A DNA stretch of 64,000 nucleotides, from contig CM024182.1 of NCBI GenBank assembly GCA_013433145.1, forward strand, positions 3,210,501 to 3,274,500, in the 5' to 3' direction. The translations under genes and the position numbers were made by a program. Origin of the DNA: Ascaris suum. Lineage: Eukaryota > Nematoda > Chromadorea > Rhabditida > Ascarididae. Below, in pieces: positions 27,230-41,800 of this stretch (position 1 is its first letter; every line of letters begins with the position of its first letter). The notes beneath the pieces were generated by a model. It was given only the letters and a program-made list of their open reading frames with translations, made no database searches and was not told the DNA's origin.

Positions 27230-28679
27230 AAATAACTGCAGTTCTTTGCAGGTAGTCGTTCTTTTAAGATTGTTGCCAGCAGACAATTTTATTTACACCA
27301 CGTAAATGAGAATCGCTTTCACCACATTACACGCAATACAGATATCACATTGATTCAAACATTTCTCAACAGACTGAGGACACTTTAGCTTCATTTTTAA
27401 ATGAATTAATTGGAGCGTAAAAAGTTCGTAAGAAGAGGGTGGTGAAGCCAGCTTGTCATCCACGCAAGTGACTCCGTGGCCGATTCTGAGAACTCAGCTT
27501 CTGCCGCAGGAAGCTAGTGCCTCCAAGTAGTCGGATTTGGATTATTCGCAGAAGCGTCACTAAAGAAAGAAAGAATAATCGTTATTCACAGAAGAACAAA
27601 GAAAACTCCAATGAAGCAATGGGGTACAAAGATAACATAAATGCGCATAATCTTTAAAACGTCGTATCATAAAGGAGCACTTCAGAATACATCACAACTT
27701 ATTATATCCATTTTCAAAAATTTGGCGTTTCCTTGATGACTTTCCGTAAACCATTCTTACAGTGGAGCAAAGGTTGAAATATTTTAGGCGACACATAAAC
27801 ACAGTCAAATTTCCGGCCTCTTCAACATTTTTTCCCGAAGGCTATTCGAAATCAACGCCACTCTGTAGTGGAAGCTGTGTAGAAAGTTCTTCAGTGGGCA
27901 TATCTTGCGTCCCAATTGAAAACAATGATAACGGCGACTGCGATGGGGAGCGAAAGCAAAGAGACTATCAAAGGACATATCAGAAAATCCACTGATAATT
28001 TGATAGCGTAGTGCCAAATAATTGAGCATTTTTCTTTGGGTAACTTTCGCGATTCTTTCTGCTTCACTGAATGTGCAGCACAACTTTTCACGGTTTACTT
28101 AGAATTTAACAATCTTTCCTCTCACTGTGGAGTTCCTTCGCTTCATTTTATACTGTGGATAATTTTCTAAGATTTCACGCAGCATCCATTAATGTTCCAG
28201 ATGCACATAAACATTTTGATGCTTCCCGGTGGTCTAAAAGTCTGGTCTGCCTTTGATAAGAATATTAGTAACGAATGCTCCTCTCCATAGCTAGTTTTTG
28301 GGTTACCCGAGAAATCCAGACATTCTTGTGGATTGGAAAGCTGGAAGGGATTACCGCAATGTCCCAGCGAGCCACTAAAGTAGCCTGCTCATAACGATAT
28401 CAGCTATCATATTCACATCGGTAGACCACTATGCGATGCTGAATTTAATGTGGGTTCTTCACGCTCTTATGTATTTCATTAAACTGAATACTCCTGTCAC
28501 GAAGCCTAACATCAGGGAAGAACTCCTCGTATTTACGCAGCGATCACGAGAATTGACTTCAGCTTCACTTTCGCCATTCACTGTGGACTGGCGCAAGAAC
28601 CAGGAGCCAGCGGCAACACTGCGATAGTGAAGTGAACATTAAAAGGTCATTTTCGCGGTATACATAAAACTTTTACACA

Positions 28680-29330
28680 GGCATCGTGGGAGACATGGCA
28701 TGACGGCGTGCAACGTGGATGACGATATCCTGACTGTATGTTTGCTAAAAGAAATGTTGATGGGGAAAGCCGAGAGAGGTTCACTCTGCCGTCTTTTTGG
28801 ACGATGTCACAATTACTGTCATGTGTTAGTGAGTGGATCAGTGCACTGAACAAAAAGATTCAAACGGATGTTCTTTATATTGATCATTCGAAGGCTTCTG
28901 ATGTGATTCGTCGTAATAAACCCTAACATAAGCTGCAGGGCTATGGGGTAGATGGTGCTGTGCTCCGATGGATAGGGTCATTTTTGTCTGCGAGGACCTT
29001 TAAAGTTAGCATTGGTGAGTCGTTATCGCAAAGCCATTCTATTTCAAGCGCGTCCCTCAAGGCAGTGTTTCGTGGCCGCCATTCTTCATCATATACGTTA
29101 ACAAGTTGTCGGATAAACTCTCAAGTGTGTGTAAACTGCTCGACCTTAATATCTACCGGCTTTTTATGAATGCGGCCATTGATTTTTACCAGTTGATTAA
29201 TGATCTCAGCGTGTTTTCCGCATTGTCAAGTGCCTGGCAATTAAGTGCTTCTCGTGTGAAATGCCGTATACTTGAATGTATGCCTCGGATAGATGGAATG
29301 TGTCTGCAATCAACGGAAAATGCTGCTTCA
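28680..29330 (+). mobile_element. Decayed LINE reverse-transcriptase fragment
   Basis: Three frames, linked by frameshifts and a stop, show RT landmarks in order: a SEWISALNKKIQTDVLYID...KASDV stretch (motif A, with the usual Phe replaced by Ser), KLQGYGVDGAVLRWIGSFLS, a TFKVSIGESLSQSHSI stretch, a damaged motif B, VNKLSD and SVCKLLDLNIYRLF, where the YADD catalytic box should be, and a thumb remnant. The catalytic box is lost, so the copy is inactive. Same broad LINE class as the relics at 7.4-8.9 kb but in the opposite orientation. Confidence 0.85.
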
Positions 29331-29577
29331 CTGGAGTCTTCTTTTCTCTTCTATGGACAGAGGTTATCTCTTCTCTCTCTCTTTGATGATGCTTCTGCGA
29401 ATAATCCCAATCCGAATACCTGCAGGCACCCAAATCTCAAATCGCTTAAATTTGAAGCAACCGAATCCAAAACCCGCGTTTTAATCGTTGCATTATTCTC
29501 ATGCATAATAATGGAATTTCAAATTTCCCGCAATATTTCTCTCAGGAGAATAGTGTCGAAAACTTATTTCATTCAAA

Positions 29578-29898
29578 CTAAATTATAGCCCACGGGTGTT
29601 TGATGTTTGCTCTCGACCTATGCGCGTGAAGTTTCCCATAGAGCAATGAAATTAGTGGTGGAATGCCTCTTCGAGCGTTTTGATTCGCGCGCCAACTGAT
29701 GAATGAGCAATTAGCCTCCCTGAAGCCTTTTAAGAATCGTACAGACGGATCGACGCCTCGCCTCTCCTCTCCATTCTCTCTCCTCAGAGGGTCTCTGAAC
29801 ACCCATCGAATGTTGAGGGGGTTTTTGTGAGTGGTGCACGCGAGTCCGTAAACGAGCTGGTGTAAATCAGGTCCACGCGTGTACGAGACGAGGTGCAC
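29578..29898 (-). repeat. GC-richer open frame, probably interspersed-repeat derived
   Basis: A 106-codon minus-strand frame with no splice support and a composition richer in GC than its surroundings (motifs RGVDPSVRFLKGF, RRGIPPLISLLYGKLHAH). It lies directly downstream of the LINE relic and upstream of the kinase gene. I recognise no domain. It reads like repeat-derived sequence seen in strongylid genomes, which is an impression I cannot check here. Confidence 0.35.
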
Positions 29899-30240
29899 TG
29901 AATTATTTCAATGTTTGTCTAACATCGGTGGTCTCATGTGTTCCCAGATGATTGTTGCAATCAGCCACACTGTGCGTGGGAATTTTTAGTTCATTGTATT
30001 TTCGCATAATTACACATCCTTCAACGTTAAATGTGAAGGGCGTTATTAAATTGTGGTCGTCGTATGTGAATAATCTGTGGAAGTTGCTTCTTCTTTTTTA
30101 TTGTTATCTAAAATTCAGCGTGCAATCGTATCATTTCAAATGGAAACCCGTCTCAAGCGGTGCTGAATCGGCGATCACCATACTGAAACGCTTGCGAGCA
30201 ATCTAATATCACCGCCGGCATCTGTAGAGAATTGTTGAAG

Positions 30241-33200
30241 ATGCGTCGCAGTCACAGTCTTCCATATGTTGTTTTTTCAAATGCGGCGGTGGATGACGAC
30301 TACACGAGGTTGGTGATGCGAATTTTTCTACTCTCGAATTGACTCAAAAACTGCTGATGAGAGTCGGTGATATTTACGTGCATCCGAAAAGTTCGACAAG
30401 GATGATTACAACGGTATAAGCTTTTTAGGTTTCAGTATGTCACATCAGTCGTAGCATAACAACGGAATATTGCCTTGTTTTGATCTGTTATGCTATCGGG
30501 TGATATGTTTAAAGAAGGTTTCAACACAGTATCGGTGGTAATATATTTTTCCTCAGTACCGGATCAATAGGAATCTGAGAAAAAAAAATCACATTTTCCC
30601 CTTTTGTTGGATTTCTTGTCGAAGAATGAAATTTCGTTGAAAGAGAGCAACAGAGAAGCGGAAAAAAAAGAATTGCAGTTCTTGAATGCAGAGAGGCAGA
30701 AAAATAATGAGATGCGCAGCACGCAAGCGGAAAACACGTCGCAGAGATGGCTTGCTCTTTGCCTCTCTTCTCGGCTTTTTTGCTTTAAAATGAAAGTGCT
30801 GTTGTGAGAATGACAAATGGATGTGGTTATTTACTATTCATTTCACTCATCGTGTCAAGATCTCGGCATCTAAAAGTCATCACAGTCTCAAACGCATCAC
30901 TGTTTGTCAAGATCTGTCCTCGCGTTTTGTCTCTTGGTGTAGGTAGATACAAGCGAATATATGACAATTATGACAGTTGCACAAGTTGGAAGACTTCGAT
31001 AAAACTTCCCACTATTGCAACTTTGTTTGCAATTCTTTTATTTAACAGACTCCTTTTCTCAGGCCGCTAGGCTCTTATCTTCCGAAAAAATTCATCGTGG
31101 CAACGCATCCTCTAGATTGATCACTGCGTGCCAGATTCATTTCTGTTATCGTAATTTTTGACCGATTCAGATGCCCAAATGAATTCGATCGCATCGCTTA
31201 GGTTGTCGTGCTCTCTCGTATGTAACGTGATTTGTAGTTGCTAAGCGTCTCGGTTTTCTCCCCTCCTTTTCCCCTCCTCCATCTCTCCCATTCCCCCCAT
31301 TCTTCGAAGTCCGCATGTCTCCGATCTCTTGGGAACTTTTGATATTCTTGCCGAGGAAAACCACTGTAAATCCCTTTAAGTTCCTTATTATATTCATCAG
31401 TTAACCTACATTTGATTTGATATTGTACATTCTTATCTTGCATTTAATAGCGCACTTCATCTGTCAATAAAATGCGACCCGCCAGCAAAACTACGAGATA
31501 GGTTGTTATTTATGATGGGAGCAATGGTGAACATAAATGAGTTGGATTGTCTTGATGCTCCCACGACCTTGGATGAACTTGCTTTCTTCCAGCTCGTACC
31601 GCCGAAATTTCGAAAAAAGGCCAAAAAAAAGAACAAGAGATACCGCGTATCGTTTTCAGCACCACATTCAGTGCCGTTATTGAACCTAATTTTTTTCCGC
31701 TTCCACCGCTGGGTCGAAACGCAATTTGCACGTGCTAAAAGACGTATTAATGAGTCTTATGTACTGACTTGATCGGTACACTGTGTGAGGATGACGGATA
31801 CTTACATCGAAACATAGATACGGATGATGAATCACAAAGGTGGTGAGCGGTGATGAGAGGAACCAAAGATCATTATTCACTAACGCGTAAGTAACGCGCT
31901 GTGCCACAACTGGTCATGCGTGCGTAGTTTTCAGCAGCCATCGTACTATAGTGTAATGACGTCATTTTTATCGAATTCAGGTCTGAGCCTATGCATCATC
32001 GACTCAATAGACGGGCGAAGCTATCGATTTCACGTCCCACTTATAGAGGCCGTTTCAGTCTATCAAAAGTTCAGAAAGGTTCCGTATATATTTTTTTCAT
32101 CTCTTCAAATTCAATTGTGGACAATTCATGCATAGAACTTTTCATGTGGTTGAGTTGAAACCTAAAAATCTCATAGCTTAGAAACTTCGGAAACTCTCTA
32201 GCGATAGCATATCATTCTCTGAATTCGCTGACGAGCCTAGCTTCTCAACGATTATGGAACCTGTTCTTAGGAGAGGATGAATAGTGGGGGTATTCACAGT
32301 TAATGCAGCACTGCGGATGTGCTGTATCGTTTTTGGTTGAATGTCTGCATGTAGCCTTGTTATCCCTGCAAATTGCAGAATAGGGCTATTCTATGAAAAC
32401 AGTGTTCAAACTACGGTAATCCAATTTGCCAAACGGTTGGTTATAAAACGTAAATTCTTTGCAGTTCAAGTGCTATTTGCAAAGTTATAATATATCATTC
32501 AGTAATTAAATTTTTTGCGCTATAGTTTGACGTTTTTTTTGTGAAGAGAAGAGAATGCAAAGAATTGGGAGAGTCGCCATTAAGCTGTGGGGAAACGGAG
32601 CAAAGAGTGCTATGTATATGCAGGTAGCGCTGTCAGTGCTGGCTAGTAATATTCCAACAGGTATTTTCGGAGTTGTCAATTCTCCCGTCTTGGTAGGAAC
32701 GAGTCAACTCCTTGTTTAATTTCGGGAAGGCGCATCATCTTCTTTCGTTTAGATTTAGCCAGACAACACACTATCTACTTTAACTAAATGAAAGAAATCC
32801 CCATACAAGTTACATATGTCGACTGGGCGAATTGCATCGTCGCTCTCCGTCAAATGCTGTGCTTTCATAACAACCGTTCACAATCATACCATCGTGATTC
32901 TTCAACGCCTTATTTGGGCAACGTTTTAGGACCAATTTCTTTGTAATGCTTTGATAAATAAAGCAGATGGCGTTGTAAAATAGCACCACTTATCTGTTTG
33001 AAATTTTTCTTCTTTATTAGCTATGGTATATTATTGGGAAAACAAACGAACGTTTCCATATTTAAGTCGAGCAACGGAGGTTTATCAAAAGTACAAATTT
33101 TTTCGAAACAGTTGAGAATATGTAAGGCGTAAATCTTATTTCGATCATAGTAAAGTCGCTATGAAATTCTAATCTTATAGGAAACCTGCCTCCTTGTTCT

Positions 33201-35800
33201 GCAAATCCGCTCCTTCCCTTATCGATCTTTTCGCAGTCTTATGAAATGAATTATCGATCACTAGGAAGCTATATTTTCTGATCTCGTTAACAATATAGAT
33301 ACCATTATTGAACAATTATTCAACACCTTTAGATCTTCTTTCCGGAATTTCTACCAAAGAAATGTTTTTTATCGAGGTTTAATATTCAAAAAAGTTGTAG
33401 AAATGAATACGCTTTGAATTATATTGTTTTGCTAATTGATAGCTGAATTTTTGTTTGTTTATTCATTCATTTATTTGCTTTGAAAGACTTTTCAGCTGTC
33501 CGAGTAGACGAGATTCATAGCGCGCAACGAACACGCCATTCGTCAAGCCGATCTCGTACGAGTCGTGCACATATTTTCGATTCAAACAACGTTGTAAGTT
33601 TGCTTCCAATTTGTTTGGAGCGAAATTCAGCGAATCGAGATTCTAAACTGCTTGCTAAAGGAATCAGTGAGGAAGGGGAGGGGTGGCAAGAGGGAAATAG
33701 GAAAGGCGATCACCGTTGCAGAAAGCGATTCTCCAATTCCCACTCGACCAATCGAGGTCTAGGTGTAATGACCGACGTTACAACGCTTTTGAGTTCGATG
33801 TTAAAATACCATTTTTTTAGCGCTCGTCTGTACTGTCCGCCAACTTTTAAGTGATGTTTAAGCTCTGACTAATATGCGAATGCATTTATTAGTATTTTCG
33901 CGCACTCATCAGTTGATCTCTAAATGTAGGCCCACAATTTGTTTATTGTATTTGGTTGTTCTCTTTTTAATAGTGAGGTATAGATGTTGTTGTTGTCCAA
34001 GACTTAGTGTGGAACGGCAACAAACAAAAGCAGAAGCAAATAAAAGCTTCTTCTCAAGTCCATCATGCCCGTGCGTGCATGTCTATGCCTGTCTATTTGT
34101 TTGCTCGACGGTTTCTTTTTGGAACCATTAAAAGTAAGGTTGAAACATTTTATGGTGGTAATATGCACCATAAAGTGACCGCCTATAGCACATTTTACGT
34201 TACTATATCAGTATCGAAAGAGCTGCGTACATGTGAAGGCGCCAAAAATTGCATACATTTTACGGCAAGTGAATTTCCATTTTACGCTGATTGATGCACG
34301 AATGAACGAGTGTTTTATGAAGGAGCTCTAAGATGGCTCAGTTCAAATCTGATACTATTCTTTCGTATGTTTTATTATTTATTGGCAATCTGCTCGGCCA
34401 GATGAGCAAAATGTGAGAGCGCGTACCGTTCCAGTGTTCCCAGCACGATTCTGCACCCGTTTTCCTTTTCCACTTCACTTTTGCCGTTTTGAAACTTCAG
34501 TGCAATACGCAAGAAGCGGAGGATTACTCAGACCTTCTCCAGTGGTACTTATTCAAGAAGATCCAGAAAAATTAGCGAGGAGAATTAGCTGAAAGGAAAA
34601 CGGAAAACGCTATTTCAGAAAACAGAAAACAATGGGGATCTGGTTTGGAGATATTTCAAATTCACCTTTTAATGAGGGCACTATTATGAAGCATACGTTT
34701 GTTTCAGTTAGAAGAGGAATGCGCTCCGTACAGTTGTTTGACAGTTGAGCGAGATTCTGGTGTACCTGCAAGCGCAGCTATACGGACAAGTTCGCCTTCA
34801 GCGCCGCATGGATTCCCCAAAGATTTAGTGGCGTCGTCTGCCGATCGCAACGAATTCCATCGTCGTCTGCAGTGTCTCGTCACGCTGAATACATCAGCTA
34901 AGTTGACTCGTATATCGGAACCGTCGACGATAGAAAGTATTCGCAAGCATTCTAGACAGGTTTCCTTCCTCGTTTCCTTCTTTATTTTAACGGAGTATTA
35001 AGTATCACTCGAGCGTCTATGAGGTATGGATTCAGCTCGTGCTGTTCTAAGTGGTAACACAGTGCTGTTGTGTTCCATCAAGCACTGTTGTTTGAGCTTG
35101 TCGATACGAAGATCTGAGAGGCCCAGTGCATCCAAAGTGAAGCTTGCTCAAAGTGGCAACGTTTTTGGCTCTCTGTTGGGAATGCATAATTCCAAAGAAG
35201 AAAGCCCAAGTGTCACTCAGTCGGTTAATAGGAGTCTGTTTGCATGCGGCTATCGCACAAGTGGCTAAGGCATAGATCCATTTGACATGTTCACATGCGT
35301 TCAATATTTTGGGCAAAAATAGGAGTGCCATAAAAAATGGCTTTTATCATCAGATAATACCGCAAAACCTGGTTCTTATAGCCAAGTAATACGGTGAAAC
35401 ATAGTTCTTCAGCAGTATGTACAGGAATTGGTAGCGTTCGTTGTGGGATCTCATCGGGGTTGTATGAATTGCAGGTTTACCTAATAGGACGTAAAAACGA
35501 GAAGCACAAGCTGGGTGATGTTCTTTGGCTTCATTTGCAAGCACTTACTGCTGGAAGGTATGTCAGAGATCATTTCGCTTCATTATGTTTTTATAATTTC
35601 GGAAAATTTACACAGTCCGCATTTAGAGGCTGCAAAATTTTGATCGTTAAGGCGAAAATTCAAATTTCTTTGTTCGCTTTGAATAAAAGAAAGCAGCAGA
35701 GGGCGAAACAATTTTACGAGTGACAGATTTCTCCTCTATTCCTAGTTGTTTTTACTCGCTTTTTGCAGATTTTTGCGAAAACTCATTTTGCCATATTCAA

Positions 35801-35862
<62 letters not shown>

Positions 35863-38800
35863 TTTATTCCAGCATGTGTGAGACGTTATATGCTGTTGTT
35901 GTGCTTTGTCAGCATCTCATAAACACATATACCTCTCCATCGTCGATACCGTTCTTATTTTTAAATTTTGGAAAATTTATGTTCTCAGTGGGTTTATTTT
36001 CGAAGTTTTACGGTAGCTATACTGGGCGATGATTTTCGTATGTGTTTTGGAGAAAGAAATTAGCATTTAAAAGAATGTCTATTGCAGCAAATGTATGTAC
36101 TTGGTCAGTGAGGTGTTATGAATCGGATTCTGCTCTTCTCTGCTGTGCTTTATGTGTTTATCGCTTTTGTTTATACGGGTAAGCAGTGGTAGTGGTTTGT
36201 GGCGTGATGTTAGTAGTGATTAATAATGGTTGTACTTATGGAGTTTACTGATAATTGGTAGTGATATATTTAAGGCCAATGAAAAGTTTATTGGAACAGC
36301 AGTGTTCAACACGCGAACACGATAGGTACATAATGGAATGTCGTGAAAAGCAGAAGGTCGTCCTTGAAGAAATTCGAACGTTTCACCTCTCCGATTCAGA
36401 TAACATCGATGTGGGATCACCGCTTACCGAACTGGCGTGCAGAGATGCAATGAAGGTTTATTTTGCATTTGATTGCATGGATTAGGGCACGTTAAGTTTC
36501 TGGTTTATGGTGGCAATGATGAGAGTGGAGAAGGTTTTGAAATAAAGGAGTAGTTTTAGAGATAGAAGTGCTCTCGCACCATTTTCTTAATGAAGAAAAG
36601 CACAACGAAATCCGGCATATGCCAAATATTTTGCTGTCAAATAAACTTGAGGTGGGGCGGATGGGAGGAAAAAAGGAAGAAATAAAACTAGCAAGTTTCG
36701 AGCCCTTGCAAGCTCTTTTCGGCTGATCGCAAATTATAGAGGATAGCTAGAAATGGTGGGACTATAGCCTGGCGTGGTGTGCTGCTCGTATGTAAGCTGT
36801 AGTGGAAGCTGCATTGTAGATGCAATGTTGCAGCATTAATTTTTCATGTTTCTCGGGAAACTTGTGCTGGGAAATTCCTTGCCCACCCTGCGTTTCTGCA
36901 CATTTTCTAAAGCTCTTAACGGTATTTGGCTTTACCGCTGTTTACTTTAAAAAGACCTAAATTGCTCAGTGTTCGGATAAACCTCACCACCCTCTTGACT
37001 CCATCATCGAGGAGATGCGACCAGAGTTTCATACTACATTTTTCTTTATTCTAAAAATAGTTATAGCATAGGCCGCCATCCTTTCCTTTTACGAGTTCTA
37101 TATCCCATATCCTGTAACGCGAAAGAGAGGCAATAAAACAATTTTTAGGCAAAACTGAAAATCGTTAGAGCGTTATTGGATAAGTATGAGCGATTCGAGG
37201 CGTTGTTTCCCGATTCGGCCACAATGACAAAGATGGTATCTATTGATACAGTGCTGAGGGATCGTATTGCATTACTCTATATGTGGCACAATATTACTAT
37301 CGATCTTTATGCACGCATTCGTGAGGTTTGATTGCTCTGTTCAACATTTTAATATAAATTTGAGCCGTGTTGTTCGAGGTTTAGATTTTAATTGTCACTT
37401 TCCTCTTGGTACTTGAATGGAAAATTTTCCATTTTTCATTAATTTCACCACATTATTCGGTTTCCTATTCGCTTGTTATGAGTTGATCGAGACTCAATTC
37501 CTCATCTAAAGAAATATGTCCGTCGTAAGAAATATTTTAAAAGTCATCATGAGTGGAGTATGAAAAGTTGTTCCATTGAAATTTCAAGGACATAGAGTGG
37601 GAGATAGGTAAGGGAATTGCGTTCCATTGAAAAGTCGGACAAAGTCAACTCCAACCTTGACCTTTCACTTCCTGGGCAAGGGTTTTTTGATGCCACATCA
37701 TTGCTGCTCGTTGGTGAAGTGAGAATTCTGTGGTGTCATGAGTGATTGAACGAAATTTGGATAAGTTGGATCGTGGAATACAACTCATATTTACGAAATG
37801 AAATACAGCCAAAATCCAATGTTTAAAAAATATTATATATGACTGACATAACATCTCCACAGATTGCGATGGTATATATTATCATTATTAATATTGCTGT
37901 TGAATGTTAAATGTTTATTGAGTTCACTGCTGCCGAACAGTTCGTAAGAGAGGTTGCTTTTTCTTTCGATGATTTCCCGAGAGAGATTTCTGTCATATAA
38001 TATTTGAACGTTAGCCGTATAATCTCGCTTAAGTGCCATATTCAAAAGAATCGTTTTTTTCTTATTTCTATTTGAAGTAATGTGTGATTGTGCAATTCGA
38101 TGATCCGATCGCTCGTTGGAAAATCGTGCCAACCGAACACTTCAAAAAACGTGCTGTTATTTTACTTCGTTGAACGGCTTTTTCATAAAGTTGCCCAATA
38201 CTTCCATAAAACGTAGCTGTTTAGCTGAGTTTTGATGGACCTTTTATGTTTGAGACTGACGAGTGCTTCTTGCGAGCATTGTCCATCCTCTCCTGGAGTC
38301 TCTGCTCGTTACTCCCAAACCTGCATTCGAAAATATTCCCTGTAATAAAACCGTTTTCAGGTGGGTGTAATTTTGGGTATGCACAAGGAGGATGGTATGA
38401 CGCGAAGGTCGTCAATGCTTCTCTCTCCAAATCCAGTCTCATCGGACAGCAGCGCGATGTCGTCTTGTGCCCTTTCTTGGCCGACGCTTGATGATCCTGG
38501 CGATGAAAACACAGCTGAAATGAGCGTCAAAACGAGGGTAATTCAGTACCAATTTCCTTTTTATCCAAGTTGGTTTCGGGATATATTCTGGAGTGCACCA
38601 GAATTGCGATCGCGACGTTTTTTTTTTCTGGATTTCTTTTGCTTCTGCTGTTCCACTTCTTTAAAAAATTTTCCTCATGCAACGTAGTTGCATGCAGCCT
38701 TCTGTTTTTATGCGCATATCTCGAGGTAGTATACAAGCTTGTCGTTTTTAAGTTTATTGTGCATATTGAGGTTCTTATTTGTGCTATTTTTCAACATTTT

Positions 38801-41800
38801 AGGCTAAACAACTGAGCTTTTTTATTGGATGTTTTTTGTTGAAAATTTCAATAATTGATTATGAGTAGATTGTTTTGATTTGTATCTTATTGCTTGCTTA
38901 TTATTGCTCTTTTTATTCGTTTACTTTAATGCGTCGATGTGGGAGGAAATGAAAATTCCTTGAGTTTCCTCAAGAAGTTGCTAATTGGCATTAAATTCAG
39001 CGGAGAGCACTACTCATATATCTAAATTTTACTGAAGGGGAATCTCTGAGTTGTTCGTTACTATATAAATTTCTTTAAGGCGATTTAATGACCGTTAAAA
39101 ATTTTTTATATGCTGAAATCAACAGTTCAAAGCCAATGGAACGCGCAGTTTGTCTTTTTTGGATTTCTCTTTCAATGTGTAACGAACTACGCAACCATTA
39201 GACTCCTTTTGCATATTTTACCCGAAAGTCAATTTTTGCTCATTGAACGGCTCGAATGGGAATATTTTAGAAGGCGAGTGGTGCATCCGTTTTGAGTGTG
39301 ACAGGTTCTCCACGAAATTCAAATGTGCGAACGAGTACCTCATCGGATCTGCCGGCTCTTCTCGGACAACCAGAAAGCCTCTATACGGCATTCGTTTGTA
39401 AGTGCTCTTGTTTTAATGTGCTTCGTTGAGGTTGATGGAATCTATATTTCTATCATACCTCCTGAACTATGTTAATAACTCTACTTGATTACACGTTCGA
39501 ATATGATAGTTCGTTTACTGGTATTCATTTAATCACACACTGTTAAAAGGTGAAATTTTATATGCTAGACTGAGTATATATCCAAATTTGCATATCAAAC
39601 TCAGAATTTTAATGGCTTCAGTTACTTTGAGGTTGCGATCAAATGGCTGTTGAAAGCTTTAGCAGTTGCAAGCACTCATGAACAATTGATAGTCGTTCCA
39701 TGAAAACAAGTGAGAACACCGTCCACTGACGGGATTCGAACCACCGGCCTTCAACTTTCTGGTCAGTGCGCTAAATGGTTAAGCTACTGCAGATGACAAA
39801 TGTGGGGATTATTTTTTGGTTAAACCTCATCAATTCTACTGCCGTAAAATGTTAATTATGAGCAAGTGAATATAAAGACATAGAGAATAGGCGCACCTCA
39901 GCTGTCACCAACGACATTTGGTACAAAACGGCGCTAGCAGTGGGAATGATGATAAGTGAGTAGAAAATATTACTGGCGCATTCAGGGCTTTGAATTGGAT
40001 GACGTGGGAATTAATTGAGCGACGGGGAGCTCATCGGTTAATTATTTAGAGGAGTCCTTTAATATATTACGGTATAGGAATAAGAAATGTGTGTAACATA
40101 TCGGTGATAGTGATGGGGTTTTGTTAGTTGAAGAGTTCTTAGATGACTTAAAAATAAAGCCTTTGTCTCGAGACTTCGATTGTGTTGTGCTTCTTGCGAT
40201 TTCCACTTGTGCGTTATGATCTAATGCTTATTTAAAGGTGATTTTAGCAAAAAGTTTACGTCTAAAAGGAATGCGACGAGTGTTGATGCGTTTGGAGAGC
40301 GTTTGCGCGACGACAGTCAAGAAGGCGGTCGCTTTGCTGCAAAAACCTCCGAGCTCCTATGCGGAGGCAGCTGGTGCATCTAGACCATACATCCTTAATA
40401 GATATATGGTAAATTCACAATTTTTAAGCTCTCATTATTGTGATGTAGTGGATGGTGCATAGTTACATATTGCCATTAGTTCAGATATGCAATATATGGT
40501 ACGCACCTTCGAGTATGCTGCAGTACGCAGTTAGTTTCCATGTGTACTGATGTTGGCGGTCATCTGAACCTTATGAAAGCTGCAGGCAATTTCGAAATGA
40601 TCGTAACTTTATATGAGCTGTGGTTAGCTTCAAAGTGTTTGTATTTGATATTTGCAGCCTCTCACGGCAGACAATTATCTGAATGGAATGCTCAAGGATC
40701 TTAACTACCAAAAACTTGTAAGTTTATTTGCGTGCATTTTTTGTAAGCATGTTAAAACGGAACGATTTCTATGCCTGTATTTGCACCTATCCATAGGTTT
40801 ATCCGGTAATTTCAACTTGGAAACTATGGGGCGCATATTTGTGAAATGTGATGCTAGGACATACACCATAAGGTCGACAACTATAGCATAACTGAGGTTG
40901 AAAGGAGTTTAAAAGAAGTTATAGCTGATGGTCAAAGCATCTAAGAATTCATGTACACAAGGCAAGGTTGAAATTTAGCTTGTACCGACCGGATTGCAAA
41001 AAAATGTTCTGCAGTCTATTTTTTATTGACAAACGGATAGGTTGAGCGCATTATCACTCGCTTTTTTTAAACAGTATATCCAGGGGCAGTAGTGTTAATG
41101 CTGTTATTTAGTACTAACTTTTTTTAATATGTGTGTTTGTCGACGGATGGATCATTTGCACATTGAATTTGCTCTTAACTGATCGTGTTGCAAGTTTAGC
41201 TTGGTACTGGTGTGCAAGTCAAACCTGCATATGCAATGAGACTTCATCAAACTGGCTCATCGCTTAGTTATTCGATCAACAAGAGTATAGTAGTCGCATT
41301 GCGTTTGTGAGTATGTCTGTGTGTGTTTGTGGTGGTCAGCCAACTGTAAATTTTCGAGTGCATTCGTTTACACAGCTAAATCGAGTTCATGCCGTCGGTC
41401 GTTCACTTAATTGCATGCCTAAACAGGAGAAGTAAAAATCAATTTGTGCTTTCACGTCAACTCATTGTTAACATCTGTAGTTTTCGATCGGACTGTATCG
41501 TCCCACTGTATAATTAGTAAACTTGTGATTTTAAACATGTGTTGCCAGCGACGATGTTTTGTGTGGAAGCTATTAAAAGGAAGGGGGAGGGGAGGAGGAG
41601 GAGGTCATTTATCGTTATCCAAGCCAGACGAACAGCAGTGTCAAGGGAGTTCAGTAATGCTAGGAGCTCAGAACAAATTATTGAGTGATATCCCTTTTAA
41701 GAAATTTGGTCGGATACCCTGCGGTATTTAAATTAAAATCTCCAAAGCAAGGGTTTAAATCCACGATTATATCATCCAAGGAAGGGGTCTAATGCTCGTT

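Larger units (their letters stand above)
24595..28679. other. Intergenic between SLC38A9 and MAP3K4 genes, no supported gene
   Basis: Scattered open frames show no recognisable domain. The best is 26849-27196 (plus), a basic, Ser-rich stretch ending just before a poly-G run; it has no ATG in a good position and no partner exon I can defend. The stretch holds the perfect hairpin at 25048-25083, another at 26009-26043 and a 16-base poly-G run at 27214-27229. Confidence 0.5.
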
